From the NCBI GenBank assembly GCA_035353175.1, contig DAOPZC010000001.1:1-64000 (forward strand): DNA of 64,000 nucleotides. The letters run 5' to 3'. Positions 44,001-51,476 of this stretch are shown in pieces. The stretch is from DAOPZC01 sp035353175. Its GTDB lineage: Bacteria; Verrucomicrobiota; Kiritimatiellia; RFP12; UBA1067. A program made the position numbers and the translations under genes. A model generated the notes under the pieces. The model saw nothing but the letters and a program-made list of their open reading frames with translations. It ran no database searches and was not told the DNA's origin. Numbering within the stretch: position 1 is the first letter of the stretch; each line of letters begins with the position of its first letter.

Positions 44001-45011
44001 GGCGAGGATGAACGTGGTGCCGGCGTCGGCCTGATAGGAGCCGGTGGTGGCGGTGGCGTCGCCGTTCATGATGAGGGTGGATGTGCCCATGCTGCGGAGC
44101 TGCCCCTTGATGCTCACCGGCCCGTTCACCGTCACGTTCCCCTTTCCGCTGCTGTACAAATAGAGGGCGTTCAGGGTGTTGGTCACCGCGCCGTTGAGGA
44201 CAAAGGATCCCGCCGGGTTCTCGGCATTGAAGAGGATCGCCTTGCCGGTGTCGGAAACGGAGTCGACCTTGCCGTTGATGGTCAGCGCGCCAGTGCCCGC
44301 ATTGTAGAAGTTGATGTCGCGGCCGGTGTTCGAACCCGTGGCGACCAAGATGTTCTTGTTGAGCGTCGCGGTGCCGCCGAGATAACGCACGGCCGTATAA
44401 TAGTTGCCGTAGCGGATAGCCGGCGCGTTGCCCAGCGCGCCGACGTCGCTGAACTCGAGCGTGGAGCCGATTGAGCCGCTGTTCCCGGTGAGGGCGACGG
44501 TGCCCGGGAAATCGTTGGCGGGGTTGTTGAGGACGATCTTGCCGAGCCCGTTGTGCTCGAACCCGGAGGTGCCGGAGCCCGTGACCTTGGCGTTGATGGT
44601 CAGGATGGTGCCGGCGGCGGGGCGGACGTCGGCGTGGTTGTCGCCCGAGCTGGTGGAAAGCGACAGCGTGCCGGGCCCGTCGATCGTGACGTCGGCGGTG
44701 GACGTGAGCACCTCGCTGCCGGTATTCGAGAGGCTGAGCGTCACGCCGGACTCGAGGGTGAGGGTCAGCGGCATGTAGATGCGCATCAGGGTGGCACCGC
44801 TGTTGGCGGTCACGCGGACCGATGTGCTCGGCATGTTGGTGAAATAGACGCTGTCGCCGACCGCCGGCACCTTGAGCGACCAGTTGCCGACATTGTTCCA
44901 ATCGTCATCCACCGCGCCGGTCCACGCGGTGTCCGCGGCGCGCACATCCAGGGTCCATACCGACAGCCATACCGCCAAAAACCGACCCATCCAACCGCTC
45001 ATCGTTTTCAT
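38013..45011 (-). CDS. Giant autotransporter-type beta-strand-repeat protein with two PA14-like domains
   Basis: A 2332-residue secreted protein with a signal peptide (~1-26, ending VRAAD). Most of it is Gly/Asn/Thr-rich beta-solenoid with autotransporter-associated strand repeats such as VKTGDGTLALLGSGSTYGG and VVNGGTLLVG. Residues ~610-800 look like a jelly-roll insert. Two related PA14-like domains lie at ~1820-1960 (LLEGMIASAWN, DDNVRLVIDGDQ, GPHAIEIRF) and ~2005-2190 (GLYEGRVSG, DDTALLYIDGVR, GPHAFELRL). No beta-barrel is seen at the end (GLVLMFN), so the export route is unclear. AGGAG precedes the ATG. I infer a surface adhesin or glycan binder. Confidence 0.88.
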   Translation of the reverse strand: MKTMSGWMGRFLAVWLSVWTLDVRAADTAWTGAVDDDWNNVGNWSLKVPAVGDSVYFTNMPSTSVRVTANSGATLMRIYMPLTLTLESGVTLSLSNTGSEVLTSTADVTIDGPGTLSLSTSSGDNHADVRPAAGTILTINAKVTGSGTSGFEHNGLGKIVLNNPANDFPGTVALTGNSGSIGSTLEFSDVGALGNAPAIRYGNYYTAVRYLGGTATLNKNILVATGSNTGRDINFYNAGTGALTINGKVDSVSDTGKAILFNAENPAGSFVLNGAVTNTLNALYLYSSGKGNVTVNGPVSIKGQLRSMGTSTLIMNGDATATTGSYQADAGTTFILADDAILGNNSFNLSAAGGTAPGGSLIIRDSARTGTGTLTLNAGTSLSLSESAALSNATVTVNTTPGAINTCRIALNASGASTSFDVRVPTMTINGGGVVKLDIKPATAGSGTLSVNTVNIPAGATLETTATGIGTDAARVFAANFPEGAVSQRVFINGFPSSYSALNGFTAVVPSDPVAPDVTLAGIPALGPYSITSTSGTADIDTQGTGGPLTIGESLTSLGTLRQTWSGDAALLDLAGNTLATPLIQIAASGNSLTLTNGVVSAPGLPPAGEPPVNQPALIWLSDDASAGITNNGTRIFTHLLDFGNQGPANAARLNGLLFTKTNSTYGTVIGTDSQTYRFSGFPPVFNGASWNNWTNPVPAGATGLRALLYDMSYAGASFNFTLSNLTAGATYELRLFNRSWDGLPSTTQRTQTLSFISDPDDPNPPTFTFDQNNLPANVLVVRYVPTGDALTVRSLTASGTSNPYQGVFGLSNERISDTAVGVPAVTRVSTLALDNQNAAATLTLAAQVTDNAGPLGLRKTGAGAASVADAQFNGNIALLGGSLALGTPAGTTNLLQGTISGVAGASLVKTGDGVLRLAAPNAYLGPTVVQSGTLALTAGGALGADGNGNPASGTVIQPGAALDFNGVSLGSEHLSLGGAGPDGNGVVLNSSGRSPANSSAANVLLTSDVTVGGLGIVDFRNGTLDFGGHSLTKVGNGQLHLGYLAANNVGEATAIDVQQGMLMLADGTSLTGSVANVINLRNGASLGFYNTVNPLLWSVVVADGATGFINVGSGTATNVNLYAGPVTIGTGSTLAISNSSTAVAQTFSGPISGPGSLTRVAGSAGETYLRGTNTYAGTTTVYGGGLHAFGPWALSGYDQPNRVFSSSWLYTYMQGPANPCGWTVSEVGTTLMDNADLTGLSTLALVLNANIVYPYDIANDTRFFLRGAYTADLNGHFTYPNNATNGGIGAQSSAIVGVHSDQSDYYVGYVLADGGTLNFTNAFGSIIRSATGSDITVQNNGVLNLSGGNTLVGHVKTYNSGGGKSIYGPNGKGVINITNGATLQGKLYIGINSNSTYASTAIYVDGGTLHNTGGAGNDSRIGHQGYGYIQLDAGTVTNNGYTQLGSHFPGVGILRQNGGTFSFAGGTASTETGYYGGSFAVSRGGTGVLHVAGGAFNSYSALTIGELSDNGGVNGLSVMTVEGTGNVNVPYINTANRTNHLSVINLNGGDLSARYILRSNRTGNESRVNLNGTVINPQVEVSAPFFHNDTGVNPPDTRVWPGSACFNVTNVGILTRLITPLRAPEGNGIQSITLSANGSGYNAPPHVNIFGGGGSGATAISLINRALGQVTNIVVTSPGTGYTTNPVVTLTGGGGSGATVGTIVRGLNPTTGGLVKTGDGTLALLGSGSTYGGPTVVNGGTLLVGAQDALSPLSSAIQIGDGTLDLGGRTVTNASVTLSGSGRIVNGELLSSRVVKTGSGAATLDTGVTLVPPTSATYGRTPGLLEGMIASAWNTNQPNPVISTQLTTRAGNGIKTNNTYYAGGLWAGNNHTWIYSGYLWNRGTTNVAWTFRGTFDDNVRLVIDGDQQINAGQTEVRKNVTLKPGPHAIEIRFGDGTGNVGPSSGLGGLTYDPLGRNSGNAADYLLLTDPGDGSLLTVDDGGASGLPVDPIIQVDAGTLLIPPAARTQPGLYEGRVSGNQNWIAANPKDLVTPNIRSATGYVSSGGTLNGAVWPDNTTYIHSGYLWNREPTNVVWTFGENFDDTALLYIDGVRVLYDTASATPTYKNVTLTPGPHAFELRLAQGSGSVGGNWVRSDSVRIGFGVDRQGRNANVANNYEPLVDPGDGSLFTLTPDSGDTNLLNGVTVNLAASATLNLGGVPRAGLTVTGEGLVSNAVFAAGAVLSPAGDAAVGTLALDHPVFAGATTYRVNIAADNDLVDVAGPVDLTQLTVVPADGLSAAPAGTSYVILRASGGFTGAKPALSGFDSKWKLIRFGNDLILTSQKGLVLMFN

Positions 45012-45249
45012 CTCCGACTCCTCTTCTCACATGCGCAACCCGCAAATCGCGAACGCCTTTATCTGACACAACCGCGAATACCCAATATGACAAAATTGTA
45101 CGGCCTCCCTCGGCGGAAAGTCAAGCCATCCCCTCAGGGCGTCAGCCTTTGCGCTCGGCCGCGCTTGCTGGTATCATGGGAGCCACGCGCGGCGGAGCGG
45201 GCAGATGCACGCGGGACCGCGCGGCCAACGAAACAGGGGAGCGTGCCTC

Positions 45250-47319
45250 ATGGGCAAACAGATGACGAGGATGGGTTGTTTCGCGCTCGCGGGCGCGCTG
45301 CTGCTGGCCGGAGCCGACGCGCGCGCCGAGCGGCTGAAGGCGCTGATCGTGGACGGCCAGAACAACCACCAGGTGTGGCCCAAGTCCACGATCATGATGA
45401 AGCGCTATCTGGAGGAGACCGGGCTGTTCGAGGTCGAGATCGCCCGCACGCATTACCTCTGGAACTGGGAGCGCGAGGCCGCCTACCTGCCGCTCGCCGG
45501 CACCGGCCCTTACGAAGGCCTGAAAGAGCCCAAGCCCGACCCGGCCTTCAAGCCCGACTTCAAGCGCTACGCCGTCGTGATCAGCAACTTCGGCTGGAAG
45601 GCGGCCGACTGGCCCGAGGAAACGCGCCGCGCGTTCGAGGCCTACATGGCCGAGGGCGGCGCGCTGGCCGTGGTGCACGCCGCCGACAACAGCTGGCCCG
45701 CCTGGCCGGAATTCAACCGGATGATCGGCCTCGGCGGCTGGGGCGACCGCTCGGAAAAGGACGGCCCCTACGTCTACGTCGACCGGGACGGGAAGCTCGT
45801 GCGCGACACCGCGCCCGGCAAGGCCGGCAAGCACGGTCCGCAGAACGCCTTCGTGGTGACGGTCCGCGACCCCGCCCACCCGATCACCAAAGGCCTGCCT
45901 GACTTCTGGATGCACACCAAGGACGAGTGCTACTCCTTCCTGCGCGGCCCGGCCGAGAACATGACCGTGCTCGCCACCGCCTGCGACTCGCCCGAACTGA
46001 AGGCCGCCGGCCGCAACGAGCCGATGCTGATGACGATCCAGTACCACAAGGGCCGCGTCTTCCACACCACCCTCGGCCACGACGACTACTCGTTCGAGAG
46101 CGTCGGCTTCATCACCACCTTCCTGCGCGGCGTCGAGTGGGCCGCGACCGGCCAGGTGACGATCCCCGTGCCGCCGGATTTTCCGAGCGCCGACAAGCCC
46201 TCCGCGCGCGCCTTCCCGCCGCTCTTGCTGACGCGCGTGGAGTCGCGCGAGTTCGGACGCACGCCCGAGGGCGAGGCGGTGCGCCTCTTCACGCTGCGCA
46301 ACGCGGGCGGCGTGACCGCGACGATCATGGAGCGCGGCGCGACGGTCACCGGGCTGACCGCACCCGACCGCGACGGCCGCTTCGCGCGCGTGGTGCTGGG
46401 CGCGGACACGCTGGACGCCTATCTCGGCGGCTACTCCGCCGCCGCATCCGTGATCGGCCGCGTCGCCAACCGCATCGCCCACGGCCGCTTCACGCTCGAC
46501 GGCGTGAGCTACCAGGTGGTTACCAACCGTGGCCCGCACCACCTGCACGGCGGCAAGAAGGCGTTCGCTCTGGCGGTGTGGCGCGGCGAGGCGCTGCCGC
46601 CGCAGGCGCACGCGGCCGCGGTGCGCTTCCGCCACACCAGCCGCGACGGCGACGACGGCTTTCCCGGCACGGTCGAGGTCTCGGTGACCTACACGCTCAC
46701 CGACGACAACGAGCTGCGGCTCGACTACGCGGCCACGACCGACAAGCCCACGCCGATCAACTTGACCAACCACGCCTACTTCAACTTGGCCGGCGCGGGC
46801 GATGTCTACGGCCACCTCGTGTGGCTCGCGGCCGACCGCACCACCGCCGTCGACGACCTCCTCATCCCCACCGGCGCGCTCGCCGAGGTCCGAGGCACGC
46901 CGCTCGACTTTACGACGCCCACGCCGATCGGCGCGCGCATCGCGCAGCTGGCGCCGCCCTTCACCGGCTATGACCACAACTACGTGCTGCGCGGCGGAGG
47001 CAAGGGCCTGACGCTCGCGGCGTGGGCTTACGAGCCGGCGAGCGGCCGCGCGCTGCAGGTCTTCACCACCGAGCCCGGCTTGCAGCTCTACACCGGCAAG
47101 CGCCCCTTCGGGCCGGACGGCAAACCTGCGGGCCACGTCGCGGCGCTCACGCACAACACCGTCTGCTTCGAGACCCAGCACTTTCCCGACGCGGTCAACC
47201 ACCCCGCGTTCCCGTCGACCATCCTGCGCCCCGGCCAGACCTTCGCCAGCACCACAGTCTACCGCTTCTCGGTGCAGCAGGCGAGCGACGCCGAAAAGCG
47301 GCTGACGCCGGGACGTTAG
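45250..47319 (+). CDS. ThuA-like domain fused to aldose 1-epimerase
   Basis: A 689-residue exported fusion with a signal peptide (~1-26). Residues ~28-300 are a ThuA-like (trehalose-utilisation, glutamine-amidotransferase-like) domain: KALIVDGQNNHQVWPKS, GGALAVVHAADNSWPAW, PMLMTIQYHKGRVFHTTLGHDD. Residues ~320-675 are a galactose mutarotase: HHLHGG, NLTNHAYFNLAG, GYDHNYVL and FTTEPGLQLYTG give the two His, Asp and catalytic Glu. The enzyme probably interconverts sugar anomers released outside the inner membrane. It lies 23 bp upstream of the fucosidase, so a fucan or mucin role is likely. ATG 45250 is preferred because the signal peptide begins there. Confidence 0.92.
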   Translation: MGKQMTRMGCFALAGALLLAGADARAERLKALIVDGQNNHQVWPKSTIMMKRYLEETGLFEVEIARTHYLWNWEREAAYLPLAGTGPYEGLKEPKPDPAFKPDFKRYAVVISNFGWKAADWPEETRRAFEAYMAEGGALAVVHAADNSWPAWPEFNRMIGLGGWGDRSEKDGPYVYVDRDGKLVRDTAPGKAGKHGPQNAFVVTVRDPAHPITKGLPDFWMHTKDECYSFLRGPAENMTVLATACDSPELKAAGRNEPMLMTIQYHKGRVFHTTLGHDDYSFESVGFITTFLRGVEWAATGQVTIPVPPDFPSADKPSARAFPPLLLTRVESREFGRTPEGEAVRLFTLRNAGGVTATIMERGATVTGLTAPDRDGRFARVVLGADTLDAYLGGYSAAASVIGRVANRIAHGRFTLDGVSYQVVTNRGPHHLHGGKKAFALAVWRGEALPPQAHAAAVRFRHTSRDGDDGFPGTVEVSVTYTLTDDNELRLDYAATTDKPTPINLTNHAYFNLAGAGDVYGHLVWLAADRTTAVDDLLIPTGALAEVRGTPLDFTTPTPIGARIAQLAPPFTGYDHNYVLRGGGKGLTLAAWAYEPASGRALQVFTTEPGLQLYTGKRPFGPDGKPAGHVAALTHNTVCFETQHFPDAVNHPAFPSTILRPGQTFASTTVYRFSVQQASDAEKRLTPGR

Positions 47320-47342
47320 CCGAGATCCATAAGGAGGAAACC

Positions 47343-48920
47343 ATGCTCACGAAAATCGCCCGGGCCGTCTTCTGCGGCCTCCTGCCGTGCGTGTTGGCGG
47401 CCGAGACCGCCACCCCTGAAGCCGAGCTGCGCCTGCCCGAGAACGACATTCTCTGGAAGGCGGTCAAAGACTACGTCGAGGTTGAGCCGGTTCCGGAATA
47501 CCGGCATGCCTCCGAAGCGGCGCGCGAAGCCTTCCGCGACATCAAGTATGGCGTGCGCATCCATTGGGGACTGTACGCCATCAAGGAGTGGAAAGAGAGC
47601 TGGACGTTCTTGACCGCGACCCCGGAGGAGCGCCAGGCCTATCAGGAGCTCTACAAGACGTGGAACCCGACCGGGTTTGACGCCGAGGCGTGGATGCGGC
47701 TCTTCAAGGAGAACGGCGTGAAGATGTTCGCCTTCACCGCCAACCACCTCGACGGCTTCAGCATGTTCGACACCAAGACCCGGATCAAGCAGCGCGTGAA
47801 CTGGACCGCCCCGGGCGGGCCGAAGATCGAGGCCTGCGATCTGGCGTACAGCATCATGGAGACGCCTTTCAAGCGCGACGTCGTGCGCGAGCTCACCGAC
47901 GCCGGACGCAAGTACGGGCTGAAGATCGACCTCTATTTCTCCCATCCGCAGTGGTACGACGCCGACTTCCGGCCCTACTGCTACCACCCGCTGCAGACGC
48001 CCGGCTCGCGCGACCACCCGGAGCTCTACGCGAACACCTTCGCCGCGAAAGAGAGCAAGAACGCCATCCTCTCGCCCGACCCGACGCCGGAGGAAGAGGC
48101 GCGCATGCTCCAGCGCCACCGCCAGCAGCTCACGGAACTGCTCACCCGCTACGGCAAGCTCGACATGGTCTGCCTGGACATGTGGCTGGGCAAGAAGATC
48201 TGGCCGCAGACGCGCGAAACGATGCTGGCGCTGCGCAAGCTCCAGCCCGACGTGATGTTTCGCGCGCGCGGCATCGGCAACTACGGCGACTACTACACGC
48301 CCGAAGGCTTTGTGCCCGGCAGCAAGGAGAACACCGCCCTGCCGTGGTTCGTGATTTATCCGCTGGGCAAGGGCTTCTCCTACCGCGGCGCCTCCGACCG
48401 CTTCAAAGGCGGCGGCTGGATCGTCACCAATCTGGTGGACGCGGTGTCGAAGGGCGGCAACTTCATGGTCGGGATCGGACCCGACGCCAACGGCACGTTC
48501 CCCGCCGAAACCGTCCAGCAGCTGCAGGACGCGGGCGCCTGGCTGAAGGTCAACGGCGAGGCGATCTTTGCCACCCGTCCCTACCTGCGCTGGCGCGAAG
48601 GTCAGGATCTCCGCTTCACGCGCACCAAGGACAAAAAGTTCGTCTATGCGATTACGCTCGGATGGCCGGGCGAAACGCTCCGCAGCCGGATGGTGAAACC
48701 CAAGGCCGGCTCCGCGGTCCGCCTGCTGGGCCATGACCGCGACCTCGCGTGGCGGATGGACGGCGACACCCTGGTCATCGACCTGCCCCCGGCGCTACGA
48801 GGCGAGCGCGCCCGGCCGGCCTATGCCTTCAAAGTCGAATCGGAGCCGTGGGAAACGTTCGCGTCATCCCTGCCCGACGATCCGCTCCCTGCAGCCAGCG
48901 CCGGGAAGGCCGGAAAATAG
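47343..48920 (+). CDS. Alpha-L-fucosidase (GH29)
   Basis: A 525-residue exported glycosidase with a signal peptide (~1-20). The GH29 core is visible: FRDIKYGVRIHWGLYAI, EAWMRLFKENGVKMFAFTANHLDGFSMFDTKT, LKIDLYFSHPQWY, and LDMVCLDMWLG with the likely nucleophile Asp. Then NLVDAVSKGGNFMVGIGPDANGTFP, the conserved closing block of the catalytic barrel, and a C-terminal beta-sandwich. It releases terminal L-fucose. AAGGAGG lies six bases before ATG 47343. It forms an operon with the ThuA-epimerase fusion. Confidence 0.95.
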   Translation: MLTKIARAVFCGLLPCVLAAETATPEAELRLPENDILWKAVKDYVEVEPVPEYRHASEAAREAFRDIKYGVRIHWGLYAIKEWKESWTFLTATPEERQAYQELYKTWNPTGFDAEAWMRLFKENGVKMFAFTANHLDGFSMFDTKTRIKQRVNWTAPGGPKIEACDLAYSIMETPFKRDVVRELTDAGRKYGLKIDLYFSHPQWYDADFRPYCYHPLQTPGSRDHPELYANTFAAKESKNAILSPDPTPEEEARMLQRHRQQLTELLTRYGKLDMVCLDMWLGKKIWPQTRETMLALRKLQPDVMFRARGIGNYGDYYTPEGFVPGSKENTALPWFVIYPLGKGFSYRGASDRFKGGGWIVTNLVDAVSKGGNFMVGIGPDANGTFPAETVQQLQDAGAWLKVNGEAIFATRPYLRWREGQDLRFTRTKDKKFVYAITLGWPGETLRSRMVKPKAGSAVRLLGHDRDLAWRMDGDTLVIDLPPALRGERARPAYAFKVESEPWETFASSLPDDPLPAASAGKAGK

Positions 48921-48994
48921 GGACGCCGGTGCCGTCGGGCCGGAAACGGAGAAACTTTTGTCCCCGCCACCTTTTCAAATGGATCGCATCTCTC

Positions 48995-49054
48995 GTAATC
49001 TTAATCCTCGTCCTGGAGGGGGCGGGATTAAGATTACGGTTAGGATTAAGATTA
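48995..49054. repeat. Inverted and tandem GATTA-type hexad repeat after the fucosidase gene
   Basis: GTAATCTTAATCC (48995-49007) is the exact reverse complement of GGATTAAGATTAC (49025-49037), and GGATTAAGATTA recurs at 49043-49054. The right part reads as 6-bp units (GGATTA, AGATTA). It may form a terminator-like stem, but no T-tract follows. Confidence 0.7.
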
Positions 49055-49140
49055 GGAGGCGGGGGGGGCTGACTACACTGAGCGCCGTCAGAAATCGGCG
49101 TTCTATTCGCTTCCGTGCTACGCGCCCGCAGCGCGACCGC

Positions 49141-49929
49141 TCAATGGTCTCCGCTGATCATCCGCCCCAGGCCGCCAAGCACCGAGCCTTCGTCTCGGCG
49201 CTGGCCGCCGGACGGCGCGTTCTGCAGCACACGGTCGGCCAGGCGGGCGAAGGGCAGGCTTTGGAGCATGACCTCGCCGCTGCCTCGCAGGGTCGCCAAA
49301 AAGACGCCCTCGCCGCCGAAGAACATCGACTTCAGATTTCCCGCCCGCTCGATATCGTAGCTGATGCCCGGCGTGAAGGAGACGATGCAGCCCGTGTCGA
49401 CGCGGATCGTCTGACCGGCGAGTTGCTTTCTGACGATGGTCCCGCCCGCGTGCAAGAAGACCATTCCGTCGCCGCGCAGCCGCTCGAGGATGAAACCCTC
49501 GCCGCCGAAAAGCCCGGCGCCGAACTTTTTTACAAACGTAATGCCCACCTCGGTTCCGTGGGCCGCGCATAGAAAAGCATCCTTCTGGCAGATCAATTCG
49601 CCGCCGATGGATTTGAGATCGATGGCCATGATTTTTCCGGGGTAGGGGGCGCCGAAGGCGACGCGACGTTTTCCCGACGCCGTATTCGTGAAGTGCGTGA
49701 TGAACAGCGACTCGCCCATGACGGCGCGTTTGCCCGCATCGACCAGCTTACCGAAAAGCCCTTTGTCGGGCTGCGAGCCGTCTCCCATTTTCGCCTCGAA
49801 CCGGATGCCGTCGTCCATCCAGTTCATGGCTCCGGCTTCGGCAATCACCGTTTCGCCGGGATCAAGCTCGACCTCCACCACTTGCAAGTCGTCGCCGATG
49901 ATCTCGTAATCGACTTCATGACACTTCAT
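49141..49929 (-). CDS. TIGR00266 / AIM24-family protein
   Basis: A 262-residue protein of the TIGR00266 (AIM24-like) family, with a double beta-helix fold and no known catalytic role. Signatures are VEVELDPGETVIAEAGAMNWMDDGI near the N-terminus, GESLFITHFTN in the middle, GGEGFILERLRGDG and FFGGEGVFLATLRGSGEVMLQS near the end. No signal peptide. A strong AAGGAGG lies before the ATG. It is separated from the fucosidase by the hexad repeat region and converges with it. Confidence 0.9.
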   Translation of the reverse strand: MKCHEVDYEIIGDDLQVVEVELDPGETVIAEAGAMNWMDDGIRFEAKMGDGSQPDKGLFGKLVDAGKRAVMGESLFITHFTNTASGKRRVAFGAPYPGKIMAIDLKSIGGELICQKDAFLCAAHGTEVGITFVKKFGAGLFGGEGFILERLRGDGMVFLHAGGTIVRKQLAGQTIRVDTGCIVSFTPGISYDIERAGNLKSMFFGGEGVFLATLRGSGEVMLQSLPFARLADRVLQNAPSGGQRRDEGSVLGGLGRMISGDH

Positions 49930-50053
49930 AAAACCTCCTTAAACATCTGCTCTTTCGCCGTTCGGGTGCGCCTGCGCCCTTCCACTCGGCCGTCTCCTCT
50001 GTCTGCCCGAAATAACTTCCCCCAGCATACGGCCTCCCTTCCCCTCCGTCAAC

Positions 50054-50101
50054 GCCGCTGACGGGGAGGTTGTCAATCGTGTTCTAGCCCCCGTCAGCGG
50101 C
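50054..50101. repeat. 13-bp inverted repeat with 22-base loop
   Basis: GCCGCTGACGGGG (50054-50066) pairs exactly with CCCCGTCAGCGGC (50089-50101). No T-run follows on either side. Possibly a REP-like element. Confidence 0.65.
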
Positions 50102-50248
50102 CAGTCCCTCTTCGGTTGTCGATCGGCAATCCTTTGATCGTTAAATTTGTGGTTAACACCCCAAAATCTCGTAAATCATCCATCACCCTTTGATGAGCCT
50201 CATCGGCTTAATCGCTGAACATTCACCGTTCAACGTAGAAAAGAGCGA

Positions 50249-50276
50249 TTGCGACCGGAAAGGCAAGCGGTATAAT
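50249..50276 (+). promoter_or_regulatory. Candidate promoter for the DUF4886 gene
   Basis: TTGCGA (50249-50254), 16-bp spacer, perfect TATAAT (50271-50276). Transcription would start near 50283, giving a leader of about 110 bases before ATG 50393. Confidence 0.65.
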
Positions 50277-50392
50277 GGCGACATCAGAGCCGCTACCGAA
50301 GGCGTTGTGTCCGAGGGGTTCACCGCGCGGGCATGACGCTTGCCGGATTCCTTCCCGATACAGCGGCCGAGATGATCGAGGGTGTCTTTCGC

Positions 50393-51430
50393 ATGAATGT
50401 TAAAAACGGACCGATTGCGGTGTTCTTCGCCATGGGCGTGTTGCTGTTCTGTTCCAGAGCGCCCTGCGTCGCCAAGGACGCTCACGCGACGAACGCGCCT
50501 TCCGAGCGGGCCTCCGCTCAAGCGGAGTCGCCCGAAAACACTCATCGTAACGTCCGTTCCCTGCCCGCCGGTCCGGTTCTCAAAAACAACCCCTTGCCCA
50601 AAATGGATCGGGCAACAGACACCCTGAGAGTCCTGCTCATCGGGTCGAGCTGGGGCATGGACACGATTTCCCGATTCTCGGAAGTCATGAGCGCGGGCGG
50701 GATCAGGAACGTTGTCGGGGACCTCTATCGTTCGGGGGTGACGTTCAAACAACACGCCGAGTACGCCGAAAAATCGTCCCGGGAATACACCTACACGAAG
50801 TGGGCCGACGGAAAGCTGCTGGCGGCGTCAAAAGAGCAAACGTCACTTGCGGGGCTGACGGATGAGAAGTGGGATGTGGTGGTCCTGATGCAGGGAGCGT
50901 GCGAGAGCGGACTGTGGCGCACCTACCAACCGTACATGGGGCAGTTCGTGCGCTGGGTCGCGACGAACGCGACCAACGAGAAGGTTGTCTTCGCCTTGAA
51001 CGCGACCTGGGCCAAAGCGAACGGGTCAAATGTCTGGAAGGACTATCCGACGCAACAGGACATGATCGAGCGGTCACGTCTGGCGGCAAAGAACGCCGCG
51101 AAGGCGACCGGCATTGACCTTATCCTGCCGACGGGGACGGCCATTGACAATGCCCGACATTCGAGCCTCGCAAAGACGGCCAACACGCGGGATCTCGCCA
51201 GGGATGACGTCCATCTGGATCTGGGGATCGGCCGCTACATCACGGCCTGCACGCTTTTCGAGGCGATCGTCAGGCCGATCTTTGGCCTCTCCGTTGAAGG
51301 GAACACGTTCAGGGAGGCGACCGATAACAAGCAGAGCACCCCGATTACCGACCTGAATGCTCCCGTCGCCCAACAATGCGCGATCCTTGCGGTTCGTAAT
51401 CCCTGGAGCCGAACCCCGGTTGCCGAATGA
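50393..51430 (+). CDS. DUF4886-family exported protein (SGNH-like)
   Basis: A 345-residue protein with a signal peptide (~1-27). DTLRVLLIGSSWGMDTISRFSEVM places a GSSW block at the N-terminal position of the SGNH-hydrolase nucleophile; GGIRNVVGDLYRSGVTFKQH, EKWDVVVLMQGACESGL and a late DDVHLDLGIGRYITACTLFE block follow, as in DUF4886 proteins. These are found with glycan-use genes in Bacteroidetes and PVC bacteria and are suspected esterases; activity is unproven. ATG 50393 gives a proper signal peptide; an ATG at 50333 lacks a ribosome site. Confidence 0.82.
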   Translation: MNVKNGPIAVFFAMGVLLFCSRAPCVAKDAHATNAPSERASAQAESPENTHRNVRSLPAGPVLKNNPLPKMDRATDTLRVLLIGSSWGMDTISRFSEVMSAGGIRNVVGDLYRSGVTFKQHAEYAEKSSREYTYTKWADGKLLAASKEQTSLAGLTDEKWDVVVLMQGACESGLWRTYQPYMGQFVRWVATNATNEKVVFALNATWAKANGSNVWKDYPTQQDMIERSRLAAKNAAKATGIDLILPTGTAIDNARHSSLAKTANTRDLARDDVHLDLGIGRYITACTLFEAIVRPIFGLSVEGNTFREATDNKQSTPITDLNAPVAQQCAILAVRNPWSRTPVAE

Positions 51431-51476
51431 TCCTAAAGGAGAGAAGCGCAATGGCAGGTCCGAGTTGATGCGGTTG

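Larger units (their letters stand above)
49930..50392. other. 463-bp intergenic region
   Basis: Between the AIM24-like gene (minus) and the DUF4886 gene (plus). It contains a 13-bp inverted repeat (50054-50066 with 50089-50101) and a good plus-strand promoter (50249-50276). The stretch 50110-50240 is AT-richer than its neighbours; no ORF or RNA gene is convincing. Confidence 0.6.
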
